The notes: generated by a model from the sequence alone, not told the origin. Positions 11,236 to 24,030 are shown, counted from the first letter of the stretch. The stretch: 64,000 nt of DNA from Sphagnum magellanicum (GCA_021904315.1 CM038915.1:5704001-5768000); one strand, 5' to 3'. Numbers and translations: made by a program.

Positions 11236-14200
11236 CTCCCCTTCAAGCTCAAATCCACTTTTAGTACACTAAGCATTTTTCTAAACTTCCTTAACTCATT
11301 TGTACTTAAAGCCTTTGTGAAAATGTCAACAACTTGATTTTCAGTACTGACATGGATAAGGTCAATTGTTTTTGCTAGAACTTTTTCTTTAATAAAGTGG
11401 TAGTGCACCTCAATGTGCTTTGTCTTAGCATGATAGACCGGGTTGTTAGCAAGCAATATGCTACTGATGTTATCACAATAAATGACAAGAGGAGCATCCA
11501 CTGACTGTCCCAAATCTGAAAGTAGTTTTTGTAACCAAACTATTTCACATGCAACAATTGTTACACCTCTGTATTTTCACTCCGTGCTCGATAGTGCAAC
11601 TATTGGTTGTTTCTTACTGCTCCAACTAACAACACCACTTCCAAGAAAAAACATGAAACCATTGGTCGATCTTCTATTTGAAACATTGCCAACCCAATCA
11701 ACATCCATGTATCCATGTACTTGTAACTAGCTCTTGGTTTCATAAAAAATTCCACACTACAAGGTATGTTTTATGTACCTCAATATGCGCCTCACTGTAT
11801 CCAAATGTGGCTTTCGTGGTGTTTGCATGAATTGACTTACCACACCAATTGCATAACTCAAATCTGGCCTTGTGATGGTCATGTAAATCAAACTCCCCAT
11901 TATGCATCTGTACATAGTGGTATCCTCCATAAGGTCTCTTTCATCTGCACTTGACTTCACATTTTGCTCCAATGGAATTGAATTGGGTTTGTAACCCATC
12001 ATCCCATATTCAGATAATTTGTTCAAGGCATATTGCCTTTGTAGTAACCATATCCCTTTAGGGGACTGGATTACCTCAATGTTGAGGAAGTAATGCAACT
12101 CTCCCAAATCTTTCATCTCAAACTTTTGCTTCAAAAGCTTCTTCAAATCAAAGATGTCTACATCACTATCTCTTGTGATAATCAAGTCATCAACATAAAT
12201 GACTATGACTACAATCCCATAATTTGTCTTTTTCACATATAATGAAAACTTTGCATTGGATGTTTAAAATCCACTTGTGACAGGATACTAACCTATCTTG
12301 TCTGACCAAGCTCTAGGTGCTTGCTTTAAGCCATACAAAGTTTTCTTCAACCTACAAACCAAATTAAGATGTGTTTGGCCCACATAACCTGGTTGTTCCA
12401 TGTACACTTCTTCCTGTAAATCTCCATGAAGAAAATCATTCTTTACATCCATTTGATGTAAAGACCATCCTTTTGTTGCTGCCATAGCAATGATTGCTCT
12501 TACAGTTGTCATTTTAGCAACTGGACTATAGGTCTCCTCATAGTCTATGCCATAGGTTTGGGCATAACCTTTGGCAACCAATCTTGCTTTGTATCTGCTC
12601 ATAGATCCATCTGCATTGTGTTTGACTTTATACACCCATTTGCACCCAATTACTTTCTTGTCCTTTAGTAAAGCTACCAATTCCCAAGTAGCATTAGCAT
12701 CCAAAGCCGCCATCTTTTCATCCATAGCATTGTCCCACTTAGGGTTTTCAACCGCATGTTCAAAACAAGTGGGTTCAACCTCCTGTATAACTCTCACCAT
12801 GTATGCGTAATGATGAACTACAAAGCCATCATATGTGAGTCTTTGTACATGGTACTTGATTCATGTGGATCTTCGTACTCATTGTTGTTGTCAGGTGTTT
12901 TCAAAGCTTTCTTGGCCATCCGAGCTTTAGGAGTAGTAACTGAAGGGATTCTTGATTCTTCACCCACACTCTTCTCTGAATCACTTAACTCATCATCTAC
13001 ATGAGGATTTCTAGATGATGTTTGAAAACTACCATGTATAATGTTTGAAGATTTTAATTTTCCTTTCCATGGAGTGCTACTGGACCCACTAATTGGAGAC
13101 TCTTGTGGTCCACTAATTAATTATGATTCTTGTTCCACGTTTGATGAAACATCACCATTTCTAGCCTCTCCATCTTTTATTACCTTTAGTGGTGAGTACC
13201 AGCTAACCATTTCATCAAACATAACATCTTTACTCACTTGTAACTTTCGAATGGAAGGATTGAAACATCTATATCCTTTTTGTTCTAAGGAATATCCAAT
13301 GAAGACACATTTCTTAGCTTTTGGGTCTAGTTTTGATCTCTTCTCATCAAGAACATGCACGTATGTAATGCAACCAAACACTTTGAGGTGTGAAACATTG
13401 GGTTTCTTGCTTGTGAATTTTTCTTCAGGTGTCTTTAGGTGTCATCCGATGAATTATCGTTGTGGGTGTTCGATTCATGATATAGACTATAGTTGTTATC
13501 GCTTCAGCCCAAAAGTAATTTGGCAAATTCTTCTCATTCAACATGGCACATGTTATTTTTGCAATGTGCCTATTTTTCCTTTCAGCAACTCCATTCTGCT
13601 ATGGGGAATAACTACATGAGTACTTCCTTTGAATTCCATGCTCCTTCAAGTACTCACTAAATTCATTTGAAAAATACTCTCCCCTTCCATCGGACCTTAA
13701 GCACTTGATGCTCACACCCTTGTCCTTCTCCACCATTGCTTTGAAATTCAAAAAATGTTGAAACACTTCACCTTTGTGTTTCATGAAATAGACCCACACC
13801 TTCCTTGTGTGGTCATCAATGAAACTCACATAGTACTTGCATCCTCCAATGGATTTTGTCTTCATGGTCCACACATCTGAGTGGATCATTTCCAAAGGTT
13901 TGGAACTTACATGAATTGTTTGTGTTGGGAATGGATGCTTAGCTTGTTTCCCCAATTGGCATGCTTCACAAACTTCTAACATCATCTCTTCTGTTCCAAA
14001 TTTGGGAAGACTTCCAACAAGATTCTGTTTCTCCATCAGTTTAAGACGTTGGAGATTAACACGGCCAACCTGCTTGTGCCAAATTCCAATGTTTCCCGCT
14101 CCTTTTCCATGTGTGAATAACATGGAATTCACCTCAGGCATGTTCACATCTAAGGTGAATATTCATCCATTCCTTTCTCATTTTGCAATCAATTTGCCTT

Positions 14201-14554
14201 GGTTCTTCATGTCTTCCACAAAAAATCCATTTGGGTTGAATGTCACCTGCAAACCTTGTTCCACCATTTGGCCTACGGAGACCAAATTTTTTGTTATGGT
14301 TGGAACATGAAGTACATATTTCAAATACTTTGTTTGCCCATCTTGCATGGACAATGGCACCTTGCCAATTTGTGTGATGGGATGTGTAGTGTCATCACCA
14401 ATTTCCACAAACCTTAGTGTCTTTAAATCCTTTGTGTCTCTAAACCATTCTCCATGACTAGTCATGTGGTTTGAAGCTCCAGAATCCACATACCAAACAT
14501 TGTTGTTTGATACACCTCCTATCATTGAATTTGCCATGTGCTACATCACGAACA
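11208..14554 (-). pseudogene. copia pol: protease, integrase, reverse transcriptase, RNase H
   Basis: Domains follow in copia order on the minus strand. Protease: WYVDSGASNHMTS, catalytic Asp near 14486. Integrase: HHCC-like region WHKQVGRVN...CEACQLGK, where the second His is Arg, then HSDVW, LRSDGRGEY and, after a stop near 13599, QNGVAERKN, giving the D, D and E residues. Reverse transcriptase: 12800-12288 with KWVYKVK, RLVAKGY and [13 protein letters not shown], then IYVDDLI with the catalytic YVDD at 12197-12186. RNase H: DVDWVGNVSNRRSTNG, then ALSSTE, then YCDNISSILLANNP near 11480. Breaks include TAG at 14541-14543 joining gag to protease, stops near 13599 and 13130, a frame change between 12288 and 12236, and a stop after ALSSTE. 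These enzymes would mature the polyprotein, copy the RNA and integrate the cDNA. None can be made intact here. Confidence 0.93.
11236..11250 (-). other. Polypurine tract of the copia element
   Basis: On the element strand the sequence is GAGCTTGAAGGGGAG, immediately followed by the TGTTGA start of the 3' LTR. This is the expected position and composition for the plus-strand DNA primer. Confidence 0.85.
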
Positions 14555-16460
14555 ATTGCTCATCACCTTGATTGTTAGTTGATGCATAATTCCCTTGTTG
14601 CAGCTTTCCATTTTGTGCATCATGCTCCCTTTGATAACAGTTCTTTGCCATGTGCCCAGGTTTCCCGCAGTAGTAGCAATTTGAATCAATATTTAGTTGT
14701 TGACATCTATGATTTCCACCACGACCTCCACGACTACCTTGACTTCCTTTTCCTCCAAAGTTTCCTCGTCCACTTCCATGAGCTTGACCTTCATGTTAAT
14801 GATGTCCACCATGCGAGCTTCCGTGTCAACCTCGAAATGAAGTTTTACCACCTCTACCTCTACTTCTATTAATATTTGAGTAGAAAGCACTTTCTTGTGA
14901 TCCTCCATTGGATGAATTACCAACAATTCTCATCTTTTCACTTAATCTTTTCACTTATTGAGTCTTGGAAATCGGGAAATGTTTCTCGAATTGCAATTGA
15001 AGTAAACTGGCTATAATATTTTCCAAGTCCATTCAAGGTGACGGCCACTAAATCTTCATCATCTGTAGGGGCTCCTATAGATGCAAGAACATCTGCAAGG
15101 TTTCTCACCTTTGTAGAATAGTCACTGATGTTCATCTTGTTTTTCCATAAATTATGTAACTTTTACTTCAATTGCATTTTGCAGGCTTGTGTATTGGTGT
15201 TATACATCATCACCAATGTATCCCAAGCTTGCTTCGGTGATTTTGTATCCTGAATATGCACAATCATGGAATCGGACACACTCACAGTGTCGCACTCCCA
15301 AGTTCCTCGTAGACCCACTTGAGGGTCCAAGTATGCGGCAATGCGGAAGGAGTTGGAACTTGGAGCACGATCCCGACTTCCAGGACTGGAGGGGGTGAGA
15401 GGGGCGTCCTAGAAGTCCCGGGAAAGACTAGGAAGAATTGACAAGCTTACTCACTCACACGGGCCTGCATGAAACCACACAAAGTGGTTAGAACTCATTC
15501 TGGATCCCTTTGGTGTTGGGACAAGCCACGGGCAACACGGACACACAACACTCACCACGGCCCGGACCTTGGGGGAAGCCACCACCTTCCCCCTTATAGT
15601 ATACTCTGTGACTCGTCGCGGGGGTGGCATCCAAATGGCCATTTTGTCCCGGGACTCCCGAGACTCCCGCGTGGGAGTCCCGAAATCGCGCATTTTCGGG
15701 ACTCTTGCGACTTTGAAGCTTCATAACTTTCGGAGCAGACCTCCGATCGACTCGCCATCTAAAGCAAAGTTGTAGGTCTCGTCGAGACCTTTCCAACGGT
15801 ATGTCACACGTGTTCTGCATCCAAGTATTTCGGGTCGATTCCCAACTTTTAGTGGTCGGGAGTCAAAACTAGTGGAATCCTGGGAGTTCGACTCCCGGGC
15901 CTTCTTTTGGCCATAACTTGTGTTTCGGATGTCCAAATGAGCAATGCGAGCCCATTTTGGACATCTACACTTCAAGACCTTTTCATTGATATAAAGAGCG
16001 CAACCAACCATGGAGTTTTGACCCCTCAAAACGCTCTCTGAAGTTTCGGGAGTCCTTTTGGGACTCCAACTCTCACCAACTCCCAACATGGGAGTTCACT
16101 TGGGAGTGTGAGGGTTCACTCCCTCACACTCTTTGCACTCCCGAGAGCATGTGATATGACTCCCGGGTCTACTTATAGGCCCGCAACCTTGCAACCCCCT
16201 TGCCTTGGTCGCGAGCCAAGGCTAGGGTTGCGACACACAGAAAACCAATACAAGACTTTCCTTGTTTTTTCATGCCAAGTTTTATTGGTTTGAATTTGTT
16301 GTTGTGTGGGGTTTTCTAGGAGAAGAGGTTCTTTTTCATCACTAGTTATGAATTCCCAGTACCTTTTTCCCATCAAGAAATTCATAATCCTAAATTTTCA
16401 CATTTGGAAATTGTTCTTGTTTAGTTTCTCAACTGTAATTTAAGAAAGACCATCCGCCAT
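14555..16460 (-). pseudogene. copia gag, split by a solo LTR
   Basis: The likely start is ATG at 16460 (MADGLS, then a stop), the usual beginning of plant copia gag. Next come VEKLNKNNFQM with a stop where Trp is expected, FRIMNFLMGKRYW (start near 16385) and ENPTQQQIQTNKTWHEKTRK. Removing the inserted LTR and one CACAG copy restores an uninterrupted frame reading YWFSVSVSDSMIVHIQDT. After that come SPKQAWDTLVMMYNTNTQA, a stop, DYSTKVRNLADVLASIGAP, a Gly/Arg/His-rich linker in another frame, and the zinc knuckle CYYCGKPGHMAKNC at 14678-14637 with all four ligands. Gag would package the element RNA in cytoplasmic particles. Several stops and frameshifts make it a pseudogene. Confidence 0.9.
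15283..16240 (-). mobile_element. Solo LTR, copy A (948 bp), inside copia gag
   Basis: The LTR spans 15288-16235. In its own orientation (minus strand) it begins TGTCGCAACCCTAG and ends TGCGACA, so its termini are a perfect 7 bp inverted repeat. It is flanked by identical 5 bp duplications CACAG (15283-15287 and 16236-16240). Related copies lie at 39.2 kb and 46.7 kb in the opposite orientation. It is much richer in G+C and in CpG than its surroundings. A TATA-like box (CTATAAG) stands just before a perfect hairpin GGGGGAAG-GTGGTGG-CTTCCCCC (15571-15593). No internal retroelement sequence is present, so unequal LTR recombination presumably removed it. Open frames of 60-120 codons on both strands are by-products of the GC content. 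Confidence 0.92.
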
Positions 16461-17692
16461 CTCTCAAGGCAACACTCAATGTCTTCTTGGGGTTTCACAA
16501 ATGATTTTAATTCCTTCCTTGGGTTTTTAGGATTAAGATTAAGGTTTTCCTTCCTTAGGTTTCTAGGATTAGGGTTAGGGTTAGGGTTAGGGTTAAACAA
16601 GATGGACCTTACATATGTATGTATGTCTTGAGTATTATACAAAATTTTATACTATACATGGGTTTTATGTATATGTACATATTTTGTATAATATTTCATA
16701 TGGTATTAAGTACATGATTACATGCCACACTTTTGTATGAAGGTCTTGATAATGTATTTGCGCTTCCCAATTTTCAAACTCCTTCCTTCAAGTTATCCCA
16801 AGTTGTATTTGCTCCACTTCAAAATTTTGTTTTGATGTCTTTTCAAAACAAACTTCTGTCACAGTAACTTTGCAAAGCTACATCGTTCACATATGACCTT
16901 TGATCGATCTGAAATTTTGGTGAAACATGAATAACTATGTCTACTACCATCTTTCAAAATTTCAGCTCATTTAACTTCACAAAATGAGAGATTTTGTTGC
17001 TTTCTTGAAGTCACTTCAAACTGGGATTTGAACACAAAATAACTTACAATTCGTTCTTAGCAACTCCAAACTCCTTGATATTTTGAGAGACACATTAGAT
17101 ATATGTCTTCTATATCTGCTCAAAATTTTAGCTCTATCGATGATGATCACAAAGAGTTATCAATTTCAAAAGAAATTGACTTCAAAACTAAGACTGAAAC
17201 TTTAGATGTTTGGATATCTTTCAATACAGATCCAAATGACATGAAATTTCTCTCACATATATACTTTTTTATGATCTATTAGATCCTAGAGCTACATATT
17301 CAAAAATGCTCAAACAAAAGAGATATGACCAGAAAACCAGATCTGGCAGAGAGTCTTCAATGGTTCATAACTCTCACAAAATATATCCTTTTGTTTTGAA
17401 AATTTTTAAATAGAAGCATCTTATAATCTTCTATAATCTCTCCAAGTTTCACTCCAAGATCTTTTCAAAGTAGATCTAGATCTAGATTTAAATATCTAAC
17501 TTCCACAACCCTTGATATGTTGATCTCCTTTCACCTCTTTTCTTTTCTTTTCTTTCTCTTCACATTCTTTCCTTTCCCCGTTTCTCTTTTGCATTTGACA
17601 AACTCTTATGATATTACTAAAGACTCTTAAGCTCTAGTTCTAGAGACTTCCTAGCTCTAGATCTTTTTCAACTTTCTCATTCAACAACCTAA
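16461..17692 (-). other. Long 5' leader of the copia element
   Basis: About 1.2 kb separates the primer-binding site from the gag start, unusually long for a copia element. It holds no gene. It contains CTTT/TCTTTT pyrimidine runs near 17530-17580 and a telomere-like tract at 16561-16597. Either this family has a long leader or another repeat is inserted here. No boundary is visible. Confidence 0.6.
16561..16597 (+). repeat. Short interstitial telomere-like tract (TTAGGG)n
   Basis: About four TTAGGG units on the plus strand, in the copia leader. The period is 6 bp, not the 7 bp TTTAGGG usual in plants. Too short and too internal to be a chromosome end. Confidence 0.8.
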
Positions 17693-17704
17693 GCTCTAAT
17701 ACCA
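17693..17704 (-). other. Primer-binding site of the copia element
   Basis: On the element strand TGGTATTAGAGC lies directly next to the ...GTTAACA end of the 5' LTR. It differs by one base from TGGTATCAGAGC, the usual plant site complementary to initiator methionine tRNA. Confidence 0.9.
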
Positions 17705-18016
17705 TGTTAACAAATAAGAGATCTACTCAAGTGCAAACATAAATCTTTATTGAAAGGATATTGCAACAAGATGCTCACAACACGAAACATAACATTAAGA
17801 ACACTTCAAGGTTTTTATCACATGAAATACACAAACTTGTGCAATGAAGAAAAGAGAACCAAACCATCAACACCAAAGTATTTAATTAAAAGACCAAACC
17901 ACAAATAACCAAACTAATATAAGTAAAGAAAGTAATTCAACCTTGTGAAAGTACCTAATTACTTTCCTATTCCAGTAACTAATGAAACCTAACTAATTGA
18001 GCTTGAATTTTCAACA
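17705..18016 (-). repeat. 5' LTR of the copia element
   Basis: On the element strand it starts TGTTGAAAATTCAAGC and ends GTTAACA, and it pairs with 10924-11235. It is expected to hold the promoter, but no clear TATA box was identified. Confidence 0.92.
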
Positions 18017-18021
18017 ATTAT

Positions 18022-21000
18022 GTGGTAACTACAATGTTCCATTTCAAGTTTCACCAAAAAAGTCATAGTTCAATGTCAACAAAAAGAAATTAGTGTTTAA
18101 TGTTTCCAACCCATGAAATGAAGTGTCAAACATTACAAAATCACACTCACTATGATTAAAAGCATGTCAAACTATAGCTTTCACATATTTTCAATTCCAC
18201 AATGTCCAAGTGCCTACCATATCTCTCACTACAACCTATCATCAACTTCATGCAAATATATAAGTGGAATATCAAGCACACAAACAATTGCAACATCCAC
18301 CTTGAAGCAAAAATTAGGAATAAGTGAACCATGAAATTTGTCCACCACTCACTGGGCGTTATTTTGCCAGATGCCATCTTTTGCTTAGGGTTTTTTGGAT
18401 TCACCAATAACACAAATTGTCCCATATGAAACTACAATCCACCCAACAATTCACCACATTAAGATCAAGGTTGTGATTACAAAATAATTAACATTTTTTG
18501 TATAATGATTAATGTTATATACCATCAAAACATACCACATTGGAAAGAAAGATTGAAACCAATAGTAAGGAATTAGGGAGGCAAGCTTGATTTGAAATTC
18601 TTTTCTCCTTGTTGCCTCTTGTAGGTGTAACCATTCTACCTCATAGTTCCTTCCCAACCATCACATACTATAACCAATTCCACAACATGTTCACATTAAT
18701 TAAAAGCCAACAAATACTTGATATGCATAAATAAATAAACAAATACCTACAACACACCAAAGTAACCATCTTATTTTATCCACACCTTCACCACTCTAAC
18801 CATCATCCACATTCATTTTTGAAGGATTTCTGCTTGAACAACTTTTTCATTGGTGATGTTCTTGGCTACAAAACAACCTAATCGATACCCTCCACACTTT
18901 GAGGATGTGGAGTTGATTGCTTTGGTGGAGTCTCTTTCACCATCTTTTTTGATGGTGTTACAATACTCTTTTCGAATTGTGTTCAATCCACGCACTCAAA
19001 ATCAATCTTTCCCAAGGAAAATGACTGAAATTTTTCATTGCCACTACCTACCACAAAGTCTTCCCTTCAGTCCACATCATTCAACCCTGATGTATCATTT
19101 AAAAGATTATGAGGAGATCATTATTGTTGCTATTTAGAGGCATATTTTGGTTCCATATGAACCAAGTTACAATGGTCCTTATGCCCTCCTAAAAACTTAG
19201 AAAATATCAACTTAATGTCATTAATGGCTTGAGTCTAACCATGTTGGCAACCAACATGGATGCAATCTTGGCATCCAATTCATTTTTTTTTGTTTCCATG
19301 GTTGTCATTTGACTTAACATTTTTCCAGATACATTTTATTTCAAATAATCAATAGCACAATATTAAATCACATCATTGTACACCTTCATCAAATTGATGT
19401 ACTTATATTATGATAAATATTTGCATTCACAAGGAAAAAAAGATCAATTTTCTTACAAAATCCAACAAACAAAGAAGTTTTGACCTATTTAAACTAAAAG
19501 AAGTTCTAACAAATCTGAAAAAGAGAGAAGTTTTACAAGAGTTGAAAAAAAATCAATTTTGACAAATCTAAAAAAAACATTTCCACATGTGATGAAGCAG
19601 AATTGATTATATATTACTTCAAAATTTCAACAATTCAACTTCCATTTCAAAATATTCTTAACGAACATACATGAATACCATGAGCAATAACTTTTGGTGA
19701 ATGTTAACTTGCCCCATTTCCATTAAGTAAATAAATCAGAAAACAAATGATTGGTAATATGAACTTGATCACAAGGTTGCAGTCTTTTACTTGAAATTCC
19801 TTAGCAATTTTTATCAAACCATATTTGTGTTGCCTTTTCTTCTTTTACAACAAGAGATGGAAGTTAAAGTCAATGGACAAAAGCAAGATTCCCAATAAAC
19901 AAACAAGTGAAAATCAAAAAAATTATGGGGAAAGGTTTGAAATCGATTAACTATCAGCCTTGTTTTTTTCCCTACTCTTCCCAATCACCCCACATTGCCC
20001 ATATTTTTCATTTTGCTTGTGGCATTACTCATTTGTTCTACCTTCTTTTCAGTCTCAAGTTTGGACCAATAAACCTTTAACCTTTCCTAATGAGCATGTT
20101 CAATATTGATGGCAAATTGACACCAAATGTCACACCAAACACTTTGGAATCAATGATTGAATACACATTAATCTCAAACATACTAGATAGAATCTACAAA
20201 TGACAAAAAAACCTTTTTTGGCAGCTACTTATAAGGTTTCAAGAGTTTGAGCTTGTTGGGTTGTGCCCTAGTGTGAACATAAGTAATGCTAATTGGAATA
20301 TCCAAGAGATGATACTAGACTAGACCCCCTCTAGCATTTGTTTGAAATCAAAACATGGGGAACGGAATGGAAAAGGGTAATCGATGGGCTAATGCAAAGA
20401 TAGACAAAGAAAGTCTTACATTGCTCAAATAAATTATAAACATTTATAAGGAAAATATGGAAGATTAAAATTTGGTGATGTTTACACATGCCATGGATTT
20501 TTTCAAAAAGTATGGGAGTTTGAAAAAATTAATTCTTTTCACAAGCTTATTAAACAATTTATCAACAAAAGATTTGGTAACCCTTGGCAACTCGCTATCA
20601 ACAAAATTCATGAAACCCAAAAGACGACAAGTGCATGTTAAACAAATGTGCATTGAATGTTAAGGGAAACAATCACTGACAACATAAGATTAGAGTAGTA
20701 CATGATTTTCATACGCAAATACATCATTTTGTGGTTGTTGACACATGTAACTGTTATGCCATTAAAATTTGTTGGGGCATATGCTACTATTCTAAACTCA
20801 TCACTACCAACCAACTGCTCCAATGAAAACTAATGGTTATTATGATAGATTTAAATGAAGCATTGGAGTGGACAACTACAAATATGTCATTAATTCAACA
20901 TGTTCCCAAAGTGGGTTATGATTTGCATTTGGTGTCGTTTTATTTTCAAGTTGAAGGGTTCAATCAAAGAAACCTAAGATAAAGATTTTTTGTTTGCAAA

Positions 21001-22300
21001 ATGTTGCGGTATTCATATCCACGACATTCTTGTTGAACACCATTAAATTTGGATTTGTACCCATTTGTAGCAAAAGGAGAGTTGAAAAGTGTAGATGCAA
21101 AGTTCAAGGTTGGATACTAAGCATCTACTAACCACTTGCAAGACTACAAGATATATGGGACAATAATCAAAATGTCTATGCCATATTTTTTGAACAACTT
21201 GCCACAACCACTTGGAGACAATCCATGGCCAACATATCCAACAAATAAAAATTTTAAAACAAGATTTCATTGACAATGTGATTACCTATTGGGATTCTAA
21301 ATGCCCAAAAAATAAGCGACTCAATTTTAGAAAAGAAATGGCCAAGAAACAAATCAAATACAGAAGATGATCCATATGAAGCACCAACATTTGCATATAG
21401 CAAGGAAATGGACTAGCTAGTGGAGGCCAATACAATTACCAACAAGGTGGAGGAGGAGAATTCCATAGCATGTGCAGATGCAGAAATGACGGAGTCGAAT
21501 GACAAAGATGAAAGCATGATGCCAAAGACAATAATCCCAAAAGATGCCTAGATAGATGAAGAAGAGGAAGGCACAAAATCGTCAATACCAAGGACATTAA
21601 CGAATTACAATGATGTGAGCAGCTCTACTTTCTATTTCCACCACAAAGAAAGATGATATCGATGATAATTAGAAGAAGAAGCAGCATAACGCATATAAAA
21701 ATTTATAAACCAAAAGGAAAAGTGATGATAAACTTCGTGTGGATTCAAAAGCTAAGGCTTGAAACATCATAGAATGTGTATGCAATATGACGTGTAGATT
21801 TTGGGTGCACCCATTTAATAGATAGGTTGATTTGAACGCCAACCATCTACTTGTTGGGTTTCTTATCAAAATATGAATGTTGGGTGACTAATTTAATCAT
21901 GCTTCCATATCATTTTGTTTTTTGGCTTAGCACTTGCGTTGTTTGTTTCAAGAGGTTTCATATCAATATGAATTGTAAAAAAAATCCATATGACCTATTT
22001 TTCAAATACAATTTGTTTGAAAAATATACAAGTAATTAGCTTCAATTCCTTTCAATTTAAATCCCAAAAATTGAGTTCAAAATTTATGCAAGAATTGACT
22101 AAAACAAAACATGGAAATTTGAAAGTAAATTAACATTTTAACATAAAATTCATTTTGAGACACAAATGTCTTTAACTAATTTGTTGTCACCTAAAAAACT
22201 TCAAGACGGTTTTGATAAATATTTATAAAAAAATCATAAAGAAATTTCTTTGTTAATGATTAATTTGTTTGAGTTGTTCTACATAATGAAAATTTATTAT
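18022..22300. other. AT-rich stretch without recognisable genes
   Basis: This follows the copia element and probably continues the CACTA-like element seen at 10.0-10.9 kb, since GTCATA motifs recur in its first part. Around 21280-21640 the plus strand has an acidic, coding-like stretch (for example DDPYEAPTFAYSKEMD, then EEEENSIACADAEMTES-like residues) with stops. I do not recognise it. Confidence 0.35.
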
Positions 22301-22314
22301 TGCCTTAGGGTAGT

Positions 22315-24030
22315 AGTGATGTTGAATTTATTAATAAATTTGGGTGAATTTGAAACCCATCAAAGGCCCCGAGCATTTCTATCCTTGACTCCTAGTGTAA
22401 AGGGAGACATTAACTAACATGCTTGGAAATTACAATGGGTGTTAATCGTATATTTTCGGCATTGAGAATAAGGAAAAAGTGTGGGATAAAAATAGAAACA
22501 CATGATGAACAATATTGGCCACTATGTAGTAGGGAGTTCTTGCAATCTTTTCAACCAAATTTTGAGAAAATTGCAAGGCCAAACTTTGGATTCTTTCAAA
22601 TTTTCATTGTAGGCCAAATTAAACCCCAACACCCACTGTTGCTACATTTACTAATATCTATATCCCAATGTTCCAACACTTATTAATAAATTTGAGGGTA
22701 CAATCACGATTGGGGTACTATAATAAGAACCATGAAGTACACATGACTATCTTGTGTCCTGAGTCCTAAGCCATGAGGACAAATCATGTTTTGAGATGTG
22801 AAATAATGAAAGGATGCCATGTATGTTTAGTCATTCAACCAAAAATTGTTGCAAAATTTGAAAACAATTAATTAAACAAAATTTGGATGTCATGTTGAAG
22901 CATAAACCATAAAGGAATGTAGGATTCCAAGACATTTCCAGAATGACAATATTTCATTTGGAGTGCCAAAGTAAAAACATTTTAAAATGTCCTTTTTTTT
23001 AGATCCACATCTCCTATACTTCCCCCTAAACCTTTGAAATGTAAAATATTTATTAATATAATTAATATAATTTTCCTTCTTAATGTAGCCCTTTTGATGA
23101 AGAAAATTCAAGGTTCTAGTATTAATTCCAAAAATTCTGGTTTTTTATATTACCAAAATTTTATGCCATCATGTAGAACATACTTTATTTTATTTGTGGT
23201 TAAAATATGAATCAATTTGAACAAATATTGTTATTCTTATTGATCCCTTTTCAATAAAATTGATAATGGGACAACGTTCATGAAATGTGTTCTAGGGCAT
23301 TTAAGGACATGTTTAAATCATCCAAATCACAAAAAATCACAACCATTTCAATCACAAAGAATGTGAGTATTAAATGAAAAAATAAATTCACCAAAATAAA
23401 TGAATCAATAAACATAGTGGTCATTCATAGTAATGTCTTGTGAGTGAATTTGAGGTGAGACATTCCTTTTGTGTACCCAAACTGTGATTATGCCCTAGGG
23501 TGAATTTGAAACCCATCAAAGCTCAAAGTTGGCCGAGAGAATTTCTATATCTCAATCCTTTACTCTCGACACCAAGAGTAGGGAAAAAGAATGTGATAAA
23601 AACATAGACACATAATGATCAACAATGGCTACTTACAATCTTTTAAATCATTAATTGTAAGGCCAAATTTTGGATTTGTGAATTATGTATGCTATGAAAC
23701 ATTCATTATTTTGTAAATAAACTCTAGGAGCCACTATTGTTGCATATACTCAAATCCTAACATCAAAATTCTAGTAATCATTAAACATTTACACCATATT
23801 GCCACCTAAAAAGCTTAATGTTGACCATCAAAATCATGACTCCTTCTAAAAGTGGGACACTCATTAACCTACTTGGGCATTTCAATGACTTTCGATCCTC
23901 TACTTTTGGCACTGAAAATAACAAAATGTTGGGAAAAAATAGAGATAGAGATTGGAGAAAAATGTAAAACCATAAACATCGATGGTATGCTTTCAAACAT
24001 TCAACTTAACTTTTGGATTTTTTCAATTTC
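22315..24030 (+). repeat. Diverged direct repeat family, two to three units
   Basis: Units start at about 22315 and 23497 with GGGTGAATTTGAAACCCATC. They continue in parallel: GA.AATTTCTAT, then CACATAATGA or CACATGATGA, then GCAATCTTTT or ACAATCTTTT, then AAGGCCAAA.TTTGGATT. A third, weaker unit at about 23850-24020 shares the ...GGCACTGA(A/G)AATAA and TTTTGGATT parts. No coding signal is seen. Confidence 0.55.

Larger units (their letters stand above)
10919..18021 (-). mobile_element. Ty1/copia LTR retrotransposon, nearly complete, decayed
   Basis: Two 312 bp direct repeats (10924-11235 and 17705-18016) of about 93% identity by eye begin TG and end CA. They bound an internal region in the copia order gag, protease, integrase, RT, RNase H on the minus strand. 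ATTAC precedes the left LTR and ATTAT follows the right, an imperfect 5 bp duplication. A primer site and polypurine tract sit exactly at the LTR junctions. Length is 7.1 kb, of which 0.95 kb is an inserted solo LTR. Frameshifts and stops in every domain make it non-autonomous. Confidence 0.93.

Noticed and set aside
13041..13619. 192-codon plus-strand open frame, longest in the window
   Set aside because: It is antisense to the copia integrase and linker, which has clear catalytic motifs on the minus strand. The plus frame has no domain.
15451..16089. Several overlapping 60-120 codon frames on both strands
   Set aside because: They all lie inside solo LTR A, where high G+C removes stop codons. 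The other LTR copies do not preserve these frames.
16561..16597. Telomere repeat suggesting a chromosome end or fusion point
   Set aside because: Only about four units, inside a retrotransposon leader, with normal transposon sequence on both sides.
18156..18425. Minus-strand frame with TPSEWWTNF resembling the hAT dimerisation start
   Set aside because: The residues after EWW do not continue the hAT pattern, and the equivalent segment is already present at 9.6 kb.
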